DNA of 64,000 bases from Bryum argenteum (Eukaryota; Streptophyta; Bryopsida; Bryales; Bryaceae), in NCBI GenBank assembly GCA_037043015.1, contig CM073321.1, positions 2,857,001 to 2,921,000 of the forward strand, written 5' to 3'. Shown in pieces: positions 34,253-45,590 of the stretch (position 1 is the first letter of the stretch; each line of letters opens with the position of its first letter). The translations under genes were made by a program, and so were the position numbers. The notes beneath the pieces are model-generated. The model had not been told where the DNA came from. It worked only from the letters and a program-made list of their open reading frames with translations, and made no database searches.

Positions 34253-35626
34253 CAAGCGTCTGGCAATAAGGGTAGAAATCTCTACGTCGCAACCGTTGAC
34301 AACTACGTTCGTGCCTTCCTCCAAGTCGTCGGCTACCATCAATTTAACAAAGGCGGTGCAAGTGGTTCTGGACCATCCGTAGAAGAACTTCGTCAGCGTC
34401 TTTATACCGCTCAACGTCATGCGAATCGATCTGGAAATCCATCTTGCCTCAACAAGGCTATTATGGACTTCCCTGAAGCAGAAGCTTGTTGTACGCGTCA
34501 CGCCCACTTGGACGGGGCAGAGATTTTTGGTTCCATGAAATGTAAGGCTGATGTTCCCATTGGTGCTGAAGATGAAACTCATCAACCTGACACCGTGAGC
34601 TACTCACGTCCTCGAATAGGGAGAAGAGTCACACGAGCTCTTGCTGAGAATCTCAATCCTATCCACGAAGAAGGTGAAGATCAAGAGCAACCGCTGGAAC
34701 CGTCCTCTTCTCCTAGACCCAGTATTCAGTGCGTCATTGCTATCCAAGAGACTAGAGTGAATGAGCGTCTATGGTACATTGCCCGTTTGAAAGAATCCTC
34801 ATCTAAGGCTTGTTGGAGTATTATGGCTAAGACCAGGAAGAAATGCGAATCCCGCACTGTCCGAAACGAGAACGCGACCGCAGCTCCAACCTACACCAGA
34901 GTATGGCAGCGTCCTCAAGAAGGTCCAAAAAAAACTGATCAGTTCTTCTTTTGTCCAGACGACATTGAGCGTTGTGTGAAGGGCGGTCGTCGTAAATGGA
35001 TTGAGCCGTTCTCTTGGAAACAAGGTCGACCGCCTATTCCCTCGGTTTAGCCTGTGAAGATTGGGACTAATCTGACACGTGACGATATAGAGGCGTTGGA
35101 GAATGCGGGTTTTCGGCTCCCACAAAAGGAACGCCTTCCTCTCAACCGCACATTCAATACTTCTGCCCCACCGAGAGACGTGTCACATATTCCAGTGCCG
35201 GACAAGGCTGATCTGTACCCCAAATCACGCAAGTCTAAAGTTCTTCGGCGTATCAAGGCTGTGACTCCGAAGCACATGAAGAACATTGACTCAGCTTGTG
35301 CCATGGAGGCAAAAATACTCGAGGTAACCATGATACCACAACCTAGTTTTGGATGTATCATTGCTTAGGAGTCGGATTCAGAGTCTATCTATAAACTATC
35401 TCTAAGTGAGAACCCTGAGTGTTCTTGCCCAGTGTTCAAAAAAACCATAACTAAATTAGGATGAAAATGCGAACCGTATAGACATTGCAAGCACCTATAC
35501 TTCGTGTTGGTATTGGTATGCAAATTTGATGTTGATAGGGACTTCTTCATCCACGCGCCCACCCTCAGTTTCAACGAGGTGAAAATGATCCTAGAGAGGG
35601 GAATCCTAGACCAAGTTACAGAGTAG
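34253..35626 (+). pseudogene. Outer MULE-type transposase gene, 3' part
   Basis: Continues the frame of 15550-17569 after the insertion: QASGNKGRNLYVATVDNY and onward, collinear with the inner copy's C-terminal region. It ends in a SWIM-type finger (CSCPVF ... YRHCKHLYFVL) and HAPTLSFNEV, then TAG at about 35624. Stops occur at TAG 35048-35050 (Trp in the inner copy), TAG near 35366 and TGA 35462-35464 (Arg in the inner copy). It had therefore already decayed, or decayed after being split. The frames seen from 34112 upstream belong to the inner element's end, not to this protein. Confidence 0.83.
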
Positions 35627-36056
35627 ACTGCCTCAAGGTCACATTACGTAAACCAACATCCACAACTACCCGTTCTATATGTTATCCATGTAATCGTGTG
35701 TTTCACACGTTATTTATTTTGATGTCAGCGTTTTACTATAATCAATAAATGTATCCCTATTTACAAAAAATTATGAATTGTTATACAACTTCGACTGTTG
35801 ATTTCGCAGTAATAATATACTAGTCTACTCTGTAAAATTCTTAAATGTCTCTTAAAGTTTGAAGAACATGGTTTAAGTCCACCGAATTTCAGAAATTTTA
35901 GCCTCATTTCCACGGGTTTAGGAACACTAAACCACGGTAATAAGTCAAGAATATTTGCATATTCTTGAGAATATTCTAGAAAAATAGTAAAATATTAGTT
36001 TTAGAAATTTTTTTATTAATAATACCAATTCACCGCTCAAATTGCTGAAATTTGAT

Positions 36057-36103
36057 GGCTCAACGCTCACCGCTCACCGCTCTCCGCTCACACCGTAGCT
36101 ACG
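36057..36103 (-). repeat. Right terminal repeat of outer MULE-type element
   Basis: The reverse complement reads CGTAGCTACGGTGTGAGC, then GGAGAGCGGTGAGCG. It is followed inward by TTTCAGCAATTTGAG and an ATTATTAATAAAAAAAT stretch, the same order as at the left end of the inner element. The outer element therefore ends here, next to chromovirus LTR sequence. Its left partner is missing. Confidence 0.7.
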
Positions 36104-36290
36104 TCCGAGACTGAAGAACCCTTCAACCTCGACTCCTATACATACTACCAGATGAGACGCTTCTTCCACGACTTCTCTGGCAACTTCCGAGACTTCTCTG
36201 GCAACTTCCGAGACTTCTCTAGCAACTTCCGAGACGCTTTGAGACGCTTCTCTATCTTCTAGAAGTTTCTAATGTAAATCCGTGCCATCA
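36104..36290 (-). repeat. Partial chromovirus 3' LTR with 21-bp repeats
   Basis: On the minus strand the LTR begins TGATGGCACGG right after a polypurine tract AGAAGGGGAGG (36291-36302). It contains three tandem ~21-bp units (CTTCTCTGGCAACTTCCGAGA on the plus strand, 36171-36233). Truncated at about 36104 by the outer MULE terminus. Confidence 0.65.
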
Positions 36291-36370
36291 CCTCCCCTTC
36301 TAACTTCAAGGTCTTCAAGAAGCAATATTGTAAATCACGGTGGTGTAATGGCATCAGAGAGAAACTAGTG

Positions 36371-37667
36371 TTAGGATGGCCTAGGCTTATGAGGGTATCG
36401 TTGATGAAATGCCTGTACCTTTTCCAGCGCGTTTGCAAGATTTTCGGCATCCTCCCACGTTCTTTCATTGATGTCGTAGCCGCTCCAATGCACAAAATAC
36501 TCCAATTTTCCCCTTTTGTGCCCTGAATCTAATACTGTTTCCACTTCATATTCCTCGTGGTTCTCAATTTCGGTACCAGGTGGCGGCCCTTGCACTCTTT
36601 CTGAAAAAGTCCATGCGCGATAAGGTTCCAACAAAGACACGTCGAAGACTGGATGTACCTTTATAGCAACCGGTAACTCTAGCCGGTAAGCCACTGAATT
36701 CGTTTGTTTCTCGATGACAAATGGTTCCAATTTTCGATAGTCCAACTTGTCACACGGCCGCTTGGTCTTGATGTTCTGTCGAAGCAGCCATACCTTATCT
36801 CCAATCTTGAAACTAGGTCCCTTGTCCCAAAATTTATCTGCGGACGCCTTGTAAGACTCTTGTGCAGCTTGCAATTGAAGTTTCAACATTGCTTGAATCT
36901 TTGATAGTTGCTTCGTAGATTCCTTAGCTACCAGATTGATGTCACTTTGTTGATGAACTCAACAAATCACGCTTTGGATGATATCCATAGTTGGAAAAGA
37001 ATGGTGTTTGTTGAGTTGACGCATAAAGAGTGTTGTTGTAAGCCAACTCGACAAGTGGTAGATATGTGGTCCGATTGTCTTGTTGATAGTTGATGTTGCA
37101 TTGTAGGTTTTATTTCAAAACTTGATTCACCCGCTCCGTTTGGCCGTCAGTATGGGGATGGAAAGCCAAAAAAAACTTGATATCCACCATCAATGCTTCA
37201 AAGAGAGATCTCCAGAACTTCGATACGAGCTGAGTTCCTCAATCCAAAACAATATCATCTAGTAGGCCATGATAACGATATATGTTATCAAGAAAGAGCC
37301 TTGCAGTATCTTCACTTGAAGACGCCTTCTTGCAAGGGAAAAAATGTGCCATCTTTGTGAGCTGATCCACTACAACAAAAATGCTATAAAAAATGAACCT
37401 GATGGTGTTAGGTCTGTAATGAAGTCCATAGAAACCGAAGACCATGGTCGACACGGAATAAGCAATGGCTGTAGAAGTCCATAAGGGCGATGCCGAGGAT
37501 TCTTGGATCTCGAACAAATGTCATAAGTAAGGACAAACTCCTTTACATCCTTTCACATTTGAGGCCACCAAAAGACTTGGGAGATAAGTTCCAAAGTCTT
37601 ATTCAACCTGAACTGTCCCGCAGCTGGAAAGTCATGACGAGATTGAAGAACTCGGAGCCGTGTTGGT
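36371..37667 (-). pseudogene. Chromovirus integrase core, C-terminal region and chromodomain
   Basis: The minus-strand frame 36889-36371 carries the integrase C-terminal GPY-type region (FKIGDKVWLL, DKLDYRKLEPFVI, HPVFDVSLLEPY) and a chromodomain (YEVETVLDSGHKRGKLEYFV, WSGYDINERTWEDAENL). The aromatic cage-type residues Y, W and W are visible. The integrase core at 37100-37667 is spread over frames (SMDFITDL, VVVDQLTKMAHFFPCKKA, HPHTDGQTERVNQ) with at least one frameshift and one stop. Chromodomains of this kind direct insertion into heterochromatin. Confidence 0.85.
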
Positions 37668-37672
37668 CCCTT

Positions 37673-38078
37673 TATTGAGATTCAATAGAGGGAGAGAGAG
37701 AATTCAACACACTCAAAGCTCACAAATAGTAGAGCAAAGAATGCTTGAATGAAATACTCACTCATTCCAAGTACTTACTTATATATCCAAGTGAAGGCAC
37801 TAGGTGCTACAACAAAGATAAGGTTAGAGTGATCAAGATCGCTCTACAAAGGATAGACTACTAGAGGACCTTCTCTCTCTACATACGATAAGGCTCTAGT
37901 GGTCCATCCTTCTCTACACACGATAAGGCTCTTGTGGACAAGCCCTCTCCATATATGATAAGACTCTATTCATCCAACACTCTCCATATACGATAAGACT
38001 CTATTCATCCAACCCTCTCCACATACTCAAATTAACTCTAGTTACCCTTAGTAACTACGAGCAGTCTAATCTTCAACA
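37673..38078 (-). repeat. Copia 3' LTR
   Basis: On the plus strand it starts TATTGAGATTCAATAG and ends TAATCTTCAACA. It is 406 bp, about 35 bp longer than its partner because it has one extra CTCTCCATATACGATAAGAC-type unit. Confidence 0.9.
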
Positions 38079-39841
38079 CTCCTACTTTGCGAGTAGTTAC
38101 CACCTCGCAATCCCATCGCCTTTGTTAGCTTCTCGTGCCTCACCCTAGCAAGCGCCTTTGTCAACACATCCGCCATCATGTCCTCCGTTGGGCAATACCA
38201 CAAGCTCACCTCTCCGTCCTCTAACTTCTCCCAAATGAAGTGATGTTGCACATCTATGTGCTTCGTACGAGAGTAGTGTTAGGGGTCCTTTGCAAGCGCA
38301 ATGCACCCTTGGTTGTCACACAAGATCTTGTGGCCTCCGCTTGCACAAACCAAACATCCTCCAATAGTTGCCCTAGCCACAACGCCTCCTTCAAGCAATG
38401 ACTAGTTGCCATGTACTCCGCCTCCGTAGTAGACACCGCTATCGTAAGTTGCCTCTTGCAATTCTACGAGATTGCACCATCTCCTCAAGATGCGTTTAAT
38501 CGCCATCCAATGTTGAGGCCCAGCCTTCGCCATGAATTGGCTCACCATGCTCACTGCAAATGCAAGGTCAGCCCTTGTGGCCACCATTGCATACATCAAC
38601 GACCCCACTACAGCCTTGTATGGAATAGCCTTCATCTCCTCTTCAACCTCCTTAAACTCCTCGTCCGAAAACTTCAACAACGACCCCTTCACATCAAGCG
38701 GCGTGCCAATCGGCTTGCACTCCTCCATTCTAAACCGCTTGAGCACCTCCTCAATGTATTTGCCTTGGCTCATGGTGATGATGCGTGCACTGCGATTCCT
38801 CTCAAACGCAACACCAAGGCAAAACTCCAAAGGCCCAAGATCACTCATCTCAGACTCCTTCTCAAGCTTGGCCTTCAACCACCCCAAAACCGCATCAGCA
38901 CTAGCCAAGATAATCAAATCATCCACATAGATGATTACAATCAACAACAACTCTCTTGTTTTCTTCACATACGAGGAGTGATCCGCATGGCTTCTAAAGA
39001 AGCCTTCTTTGGTGAAAAACATGTCAATCCTTTGGTACCACGCCCTTGGTGATTGCTTGAGCCCATACAACAACTTCTTGAGCTTGTAAACAAGGTGTTG
39101 AGTGCCCTCCTCCACAAAACCAAGGGGCTGGTCTATGTAGATGTCCTCCTCCAACTCACCATTCAAAAACGCCGTCTTGACATCCATTTGGTGAATCTCC
39201 AAGTCTATGGCTGCCCCAATCGCCAACATGCAACGAATGGTGGTAAACTTTGCCACGGGTGCAAAGGTCTCATGGAAATCCACACCTTCCACTTGAGAGA
39301 AGCCCCTCGCCACCAACCGTGCCTTGTAGCGCACCACGTTGCCTTGTGCATCCCTCTTGGTCCTAAACACCCACTTGCAACCAACACTCTTGCGGGCTTT
39401 TGGCAATGGAGCGAGCTCCCATCTGCCATTGGCCATTAGAGACGCATACTCCTCTTGCATGGCCAACTCCCACTTGCTTGCATCCACACTTTGCAAAACA
39501 TCACCCAAACTCAAAGGATCATCAAAAGAAGCCACATTTGCACATTGTATCTCGTTAGTGGATGGAAGAACGTGATTCAACCACCACTCACCTGGCGGCC
39601 TCCTCTCCCTTCTTGGATACCTTGAGCCTTGTGCACGTTGCCCTTCATCAATCTCCTCGTATGGACCTTGCTTTTCTTCCACTACCTCCTCTTCTTCTTT
39701 CTCTTGTGGATTTTGCACACCTTTAAACTCCTCTCTAACTTCTGCCTCTTGTACAACGGGCGCTGAAATTGGAGGTGTATCCACCAAAATTACCGAAGGT
39801 GGCTCCAAACTCCCACTTGGATGCATCTCCACATATACCAA
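38079..39841 (-). pseudogene. Copia reverse transcriptase and RNase H
   Basis: The frame at 39841-38402 contains RT motifs VRYKARLVARGFSQ, VKTAFLNGELEEDIYIDQP, GLKQSPRAWYQ and IIYVDDLIIL (catalytic YVDD), then VVGSLMYAMVATRADLAF. Near 38487 the frame runs abnormally from KRILR into a different frame: the SKGTIDYKLCL to DADWAG region found in the 7.3-kb copy is deleted. RNase H remnants (STTEAEYMATSHCLKEALW, and the final 61 codons to 38066) follow in separate frames. Confidence 0.88.
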
Positions 39842-40712
39842 ATAGCATCCTTCACAAATACCACATCACGACACTTGAGGATCTTCTTTGTCTCCAAACA
39901 CATCAACCTATAAGCCTTGGTTCCTTCACAATAACCAAGAAACACACACTTTGTGCCCTTTGCATCAAGTTTAGTCTTCTTTTCATCCGGCACCTTTGCA
40001 TAAGCAACACACCCAAACACACGCATGTGTGTCACAAAAGGCTTCTTACCACTCCATGCCTCTTCGGGTGTCTTACCAACAAGTGCACTAGTTGGGCACC
40101 TATTGCGTGTGTACACCGCTGTAACCACCACTTCCGCCTTAAGGTTCTTGTTGAGGTTTTGGTGATGTAGCATGCTCCCTGCCATCTCTACAATGGTGCG
40201 ATTTGCTCTCTCCGCCACTCCATTTTGTTGTGGTGTGTATGGTGTTGATAGTTGTCTCTCAATGCCATGTGCTTGCAAGAAGCGTTCAAAGGCCTTGGAA
40301 GTGAACTCCCCTCCATTGTCGGACCGAAATGCTTTGATCTTGTGCTCCGATTGCTACTCCACAAGGGCCTTGAACTCCACAAACTTGGCAAACACCTCTC
40401 CCTTGGACTTCAACACATACACCCACACCTTCCTAAGAAATCATCAATGAAAGTGACAAAGTACAAGCAACCGCCTATAGAAATGGTCTTAAATGGACCA
40501 CACACATCCGAGTGAACTAACTCCAAAGGCTTGGTTGCACGTTGACTTCCCTCACTTGGAAATGGAGTCCTTGAGAGCTTGCCTTCAACGCACCCCTTAC
40601 AAACCGCCAAATTCGATGGTCCATCCTTGATTTGCATGCCATTCACCATGCTTTGAAGCGCCTTGACACTCTTCACATTCAAATGCCCAAGGCGTCTACG
40701 CCATAGCTCCAA
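39790..40712 (-). pseudogene. Copia integrase
   Basis: N-terminal zinc-binding part at 40712-40410 (LWRRRLGHLNVKSVKAL, CKGCVEGK; HHCC type) and catalytic core start (VHSDVCGPFKTISIGG, FVTFIDDF). After a frame break it continues at 40278-39790 with GIERQLSTPYTPQQNGVAER and RTIVEMAGSMLHH. DDE-type core; frames are interrupted near 40410 and 40350. Confidence 0.87.
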
Positions 40713-40749
40713 AGCGGCTAATTGTGGTATTTAGTGTGCTACATTGGCC

Positions 40750-40856
40750 ATTTCATGCATGAAAAGGGCATTTCATGCATGAAAAGGGCATTTCATGCAT
40801 GAAAAGGGCATTTCATGCATGAAAAGGGCATTTCATGCATGAAAAGGGCATTTCAT
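40750..40856. repeat. 20-bp palindromic tandem repeat in Copia
   Basis: CATTTCATGCATGAAAAGGG is repeated about five times. Its core TTTCATGCATGAAA is a perfect 14-bp palindrome. It lies between the protease and integrase coding regions and helps to break the polyprotein frame. Confidence 0.9.
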
Positions 40857-42063
40857 ACAAGCTCCCTACTTTTGGCAATCTAACAATCACCTTTCTATTG
40901 ACATCTCTAACAATGCATGCATCATCATCAAACTCCACTTTTAAACCGTTAAGAGCAAGTTTTACGACGGAAATCAAGTTCCACTTGAACTTAGGGATGT
41001 GGAGCACCTCCTTCATGTTGATCTTGTGCTTGACTCCCATCACCTTCACCTCCTCAACAATGGTGTCAACTCCAACCGCATGCACAATGCTATCATCTCC
41101 CAAGTGCACATTTCGTGGTGGTGATATTACCTCATATGTTTGGAACGATGCCCTATGGGGTGACATGTGCTTAGTTGCTCCTGAATCCATGATCCACTTG
41201 GCTATGGTCTTGTGATCTCCATCATTGATTGCAAAGGCATGCTCCACTTCCATCTCCTCTTTGCTTGCAACATCGACGCTAAGAAACGCATAATCCGCCT
41301 CGTTGTCGTTGTTGCTTGCAACATTGGCACTCTCCTCCTCCTTCTTGTTGTTTCGAAAGCAATACCTTGCAATGTGGCCCGGTTTGCCACAATTGTAGCA
41401 CATTCTTGGGCCATTTTGCATCCTCCCTTTGTTTTGGGCCGCCACCAACGCTACGTCACTACTTGGAGCACCCTTCTCCTTCCTCTTAGACACTTCATGC
41501 ATCAACCTTGACACAACAAACTCCATCTCAAGGTCAGCAAGTTTTAAGGTCTCCAATGCCGTGATCAAACTCTCAAATGAAGGTGGCAAACTATCAAGCA
41601 ATGTCATGACAATGTCATCCTCCCTCATAGGCACATCCAAGCATGCGACTTGATCCGCAAGTGTCTTGATGTTGTTGATGTGCTCCAACAAGTCCGCCCC
41701 TTCCTCCATCTTGATTGTGAAGAACTTGCGCCTCAAATAGAGTATGTTGGACAAGCTTCTTGTCTCGTGGATGTTACAAAGCATGCTCCATGCTTCCGCT
41801 GGACCCTTGCAACTCTTGATGTGCGCAAGTTGCGCATCCACCAAGTTGAACCCAATCATGGACATCGCCTTGTGCACCCTCTTTTGGTAGTCCTTCTCGT
41901 CCTTCTCACTTGCTTCGGATGGTGGAGCCTCCTCCGTGCATTCAACAATCTCCCACAAGTCCATGGAAGAAAGTGCCAAGTTCATCTTGAACTTTCACAA
42001 GTTGAAGTTGGTGCCATTGAACCTTTCAAGCACTCTAACACTCTCATCTTCCAAAGAAGCCAT
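40813..42063 (-). pseudogene. Copia Gag and protease
   Basis: ATG at 42063 (MASLEDESVRVLERFNGTN), then TGA at 41995-41997 where a Trp is expected (FNL-stop-KFKM). The frame then runs open to 40813 with capsid-type sequence (KAMSMIGFNLVDAQLAHIK), the zinc knuckle CYNCGKPGHIARYC and the aspartic protease site WIMDSGATKHM. It ends in codons made by the 20-bp repeat. Confidence 0.87.
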
Positions 42064-42780
42064 GGCAAAGCTCCAATGTTGCCCCTACAACACTCAAACA
42101 AGCAAGATACACTTGCTCCTACTTAAACTTGATCTTCAAGCTATTTGACCTCCAAATAAAATATCTAGATCTCTTACACACACACAAGGTGTGGTTGCAC
42201 TTCAAAGCACTCAAATCAACCCTCAATGCATGCAAATGAGCACTTGTGCACTCTTTACACTAGATCAACTCTCAAACTATGTCAACAAAGCTTGTAGATT
42301 CACAAATCACTCAATTTTAAGCTTAGGAGTCTCAAAACACCTACTTTTGCACCTCAAATGCTAAAATCAGCCCTATGTGTGCACATATGCACCCCAAATG
42401 CTAGTTTCGGCTCTCTCAACTCTAAGTGCACTCAAGTAAACATTACAACACACACTCCTAAGCTCAAAACACTTCAAAGAATGGATTTGAGAGCCCTTAA
42501 TGCAAAGAAGCACCTACAATGTGTAAGGAGGACTCAAACAACAAGCATGCAATCTTACAAGCGTTTGAGTCACCTCCAACACCTCCAAATTGCTTCTGTT
42601 GCTTCCAATGCTCCAAATCTCCCTCAAAATGGTTGCAAACACCTCCAAATGACTCCAAGTGCACCTCCAAATCTCCAAGAGACTCCAAGTAGTGCAAATG
42701 AGCCCTACATGTGCATGCAACACCTCCTTGACCTCTCCAAGCCTCCAAAAGTACTCAAAGTCAACCTCACTACAAGAGTA

Positions 42781-42794
42781 GTGGGCCCATAACC
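42781..42794 (-). other. Primer-binding site for half tRNA-iMet
   Basis: Directly inside the 5' LTR the minus strand reads GGTTATGGGCCCAC. It is complementary to the anticodon-arm region GUGGGCCCAUAACC of plant initiator tRNA-Met rather than to its 3' CCA end. This is the half-tRNA priming known for Drosophila copia and Volvox Osser. Confidence 0.8.
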
Positions 42795-43165
42795 TATTGA
42801 GATTCAATAGAGGGAGAGAGAGAATTCAACACACTCAAAGCTCACAAATAGTAGAGCAAAGAATGCTTGAATGAAATACTCACTCATTCCAAGTACTTAC
42901 TTATATATCCAAGTGAAGGCACTAGGTGCTACAACAAAGATAAGGTTAGAGTGATCAAGATCGCTCTACAAAGGATAGACTACTAGAGGACCTTCTCTCT
43001 CTACATACGATAAGGCTCTAGTGGTCCATCCTTCTCTACACACGATAAGGCTCTTGTGGACAAGCCCTCTCCATATATGATAAGACTCTATTCATCCAAC
43101 CCTCTCCACATACTCAAATTAACTCTAGTTACCCTTAGTAACTACGAGCAGTCTAATCTTCAACA
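42795..43165 (-). repeat. Copia 5' LTR
   Basis: 371 bp with the same termini as 37673-38078, near-identical apart from a missing ~35-bp internal unit. The flanking CCCTT at 43166-43170 is the target-site duplicate. Confidence 0.9.
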
Positions 43166-43170
43166 CCCTT

Positions 43171-44730
43171 CAAAATGTACAGCCGCTCTTTAAAGTATAA
43201 GAGATCTTCTTTGACCTTGAATTTGTCATTGTCGATGCGTTGCTTGATATCAACGGCCACAGCATCTTCAAGAGTTGCAACACGTACTTGGTTGAGGAAA
43301 TCGGCATGAATTGGCATAGAAGCAGCGCAAATTGTAAATTGTTCTGGCTTCAACAATGTTGCACACTTTTGGTAGAAAACTCCATCTCCAACCTTTGCGC
43401 AAGATATGATCTCCTTGATAATGCATCGGATAATCCTTGTTGTTTTCCAGATCAATAAGTAATAATGAGGTCAATTTTAGATAGCGACATATTCCATCGA
43501 GCTTGACAACGATTGAGAACTCGAGACGTCATGAAGAAATCCAAATTCTTGTGATCCTTGTGTACGGTCAATGGATATGCAGCTCCTTCAAGAAAATGAC
43601 GCCACTCTTGAAAAGAATCCACTATTGCAAGGAGTTCTTTATCATGGATCTCATAGTTGATCTCAGCAGCTGGAAAAACTTGCGGCAATAGAATGTAACT
43701 GGATGGAGCTTCCCGTCTGCGCCCATCTGTAAAAGCACCGCTCTCAAAGCAAAATCTGAAGCATTGGTCTCTCAATAGAAGGCTTTTGCAAAATCAGGAT
43801 GTACCAAGATTGGAGCCATAGTAAATGCGGCCTTAAGATCTTGAAATGCTTTTTCCGCTTGAGGCCCCATTCGAGTTTGTCTTTACATGTCAACCGAGTG
43901 AGGGGAGCAGCAACCTGGGAGTAATTTTTGATGAAGATCCAATAGAAGTTAGCAAAGCCGAGGAAGCATTGTACGTCACAAACTGTCGTTGGAACTTCCC
44001 AAGACACGATTGCCTCCACCTTCGAAGGATCCATATTTAATCCTTCTATTGTCGCGATATATTTCAAAAATTCCATCTCAGTCTGGTGTAATAGGCATTT
44101 CTCCAATTTGGCGTAGAGCCCTCGTTCGCGTAGTTTCTCCAGGACCAAATAAACGTGTTTCTCATGTTCCTCCTTGTTCTTTGAAAATATAAGAATGTCA
44201 TCTAAGTAGATGACAATGAAGTCGTCAAGGTGCTCTCGAAAGATGTCATTCATCATGTGTTGGAAGACGCCAGGAGCATTGGTAAGGCCAAAAGGCATGA
44301 CATTGTACTCAAAATGGCCATATCTTGTATGGAAAGCTGTCTTCCAGTTGTCTCCTTCCTTGATACGCACAAGATTGTAAGCGCCTCATAGATCAATTTT
44401 TGTGAAGATTCTTGCATGTCCAAGTTGTTCTAATAGACCGGAGATCAACGGTAACAGATAACGATTCTTCTTAGTCACCTTCTTGAGGCCTCAATAATCA
44501 ACGCACATCCGCAATGATCCATTCTTCTTCTTCACAAATAAGATTGGTGCTCCAGCCGGTGACTTAGAATGACAAATGAAATTCTTGGCGAGATTCTCGT
44601 TGATGTACCTCCGCAACTCTGCCAACTCCGTTCGCGATAGATTGTAGATTGGGCCAAACGATCGTTGTGCTCCTTCCTGCAAATCAATGGCGCAATCGTA
44701 TGGCGGGTGCTCATGTAGCATGTCAGCGTT
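43171..44730 (-). pseudogene. Chromovirus reverse transcriptase, RNase H and integrase zinc region
   Basis: Minus strand: LPPYDCAIDL-like start (HEHPPYDCAIDLQEGAQ) and FVKKKNGSLRMCVDY at 44721-44491, then GHFEYNVMPFGLTNAP and FIVIYLDDILIFSKN (catalytic YLDD) at 44370-43744, RNase H (YEIHDKELLAIVDSFQEWRH) at 43775-43452, and an integrase N-terminal stretch to 43171. TGA codons follow VDY (before GLKKVT) and IDL (before GAYNLV); both sites normally encode Arg, consistent with CGA-to-TGA. Frameshifts separate RT from RNase H. Confidence 0.87.
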
Positions 44731-44736
44731 CTTCTT

Positions 44737-45590
44737 TTAAAATACGTCTTGGAAATCCTTGTATTTCTCCGGTATGTTTGCTGTTGAAATTGTTTTTGTG
44801 CTAGGTCGGGCTGCGTAAATAACAAATGGTGTGCCTTCCCTAGATGTCCTTGCAGACGCTCTTGCTCTTATAAACAGGGGTTTCCTGACTTGAGATGTCT
44901 TATCAAGCTTATTTTCGAGGTAAACTCTAGGGAATGTTATCCTCTGCAACCTCCAATCTATGGACAGGTTATATTCTTCTAACCAAGAAAGGCCAAGAAC
45001 AAAAGAGTTTGATGGAGTTCTGATAATGTTGAAAATATTATAGCTACTATGGTCTTCAAAGGTTACTTCCATAGGTTCCGCCTCATAGATAACACTACTG
45101 AATAATAGAGGTCGTCCATCTATTACTTCTACATGTACTGATTTGGATTTTTGTGCTAGAGGAATCTTATTATGCTTGGCAAATTCCTCATCTAAGAAAC
45201 AAGCAGATGCTCTTGAATCTACTAATGCTAAGGTTTTTAATTTTTAAGGGCCTAAAGACAAAGGAATTGTAAAACAGCGGGCAGGTTGGGCAGCAAAGGA
45301 GGAACCTGATTGAGGTATTGAATTGTCCAGCCGCACGGTTCCTACTGTGGCTGGGCACCTTCATTTTCCTGAATCACAAAGCTTATGGTCTTGACAATGC
45401 GTCTGTTTGGCTTCTTAGGACAGTTCGCAGTCTTATGGCCTTCTTCACCGCAGTATAAACATAATCCTGATTCCTTTTACCAAGGCTATTTTGAAGGGTT
45501 CGGAGATTTGTTTGGACTCCCTCCTTCCTCTACCAGAGGTGGTGATTCTTGCTAAACCCTTGCCTCCTATATTGGTTTTGCAGCTGGATA
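44737..45590 (-). pseudogene. Chromovirus protease and Gag zinc knuckle
   Basis: Zinc knuckle CLYCGEEGHKTANC lies at about 45465-45415 on the minus strand. The protease site ALVDSRASACFLDEEFA at about 45230 has Arg where Gly is expected in DSGA. The 45072-44737 frame (SFVLGLSWLEEYNLSIDW) is the protease-RT connector. More gag coding (YRRQGFSKNHHLW) continues to about 45585, where the element ends against the next relic. Confidence 0.8.

Larger units (their letters stand above)
37673..43165 (-). mobile_element. Copia element nested in chromovirus, TSD CCCTT
   Basis: Element of about 5.5 kb with LTRs at 37673-38078 and 42795-43165, flanked by CCCTT (37668-37672 and 43166-43170). Order Gag, protease, integrase, RT, RNase H on the minus strand defines Copia. 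Nearly identical LTRs suggest a recent insertion. Coding is nonetheless interrupted: TGA in gag at 41995-41997, breaks between protease and integrase, and about 165 bp missing from RNase H relative to the 7.3-kb copy. Confidence 0.93.
36104..45590 (-). mobile_element. Degenerate chromovirus (Ty3/Gypsy), split by Copia
   Basis: Minus-strand order gag zinc knuckle, protease, RT, RNase H, integrase, chromodomain is typical of Ty3/Gypsy chromoviruses. The nested Copia (37673-43165) separates the integrase zinc-binding region from its core. The 3' LTR is only a fragment (36104-36290) cut by the outer MULE end, and the 5' LTR is not found. The gag end meets a transposase-like relic near 45590. Many stops and frameshifts; inactive. 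Confidence 0.85.

Noticed and set aside
13397-35464. Alternative genetic code (TGA or TAG read as amino acids)
   Set aside because: Stops stand in for Arg, Gln and Trp alike, frameshifts are also present, and the ParB-methyltransferase gene uses none internally; decay explains it better.
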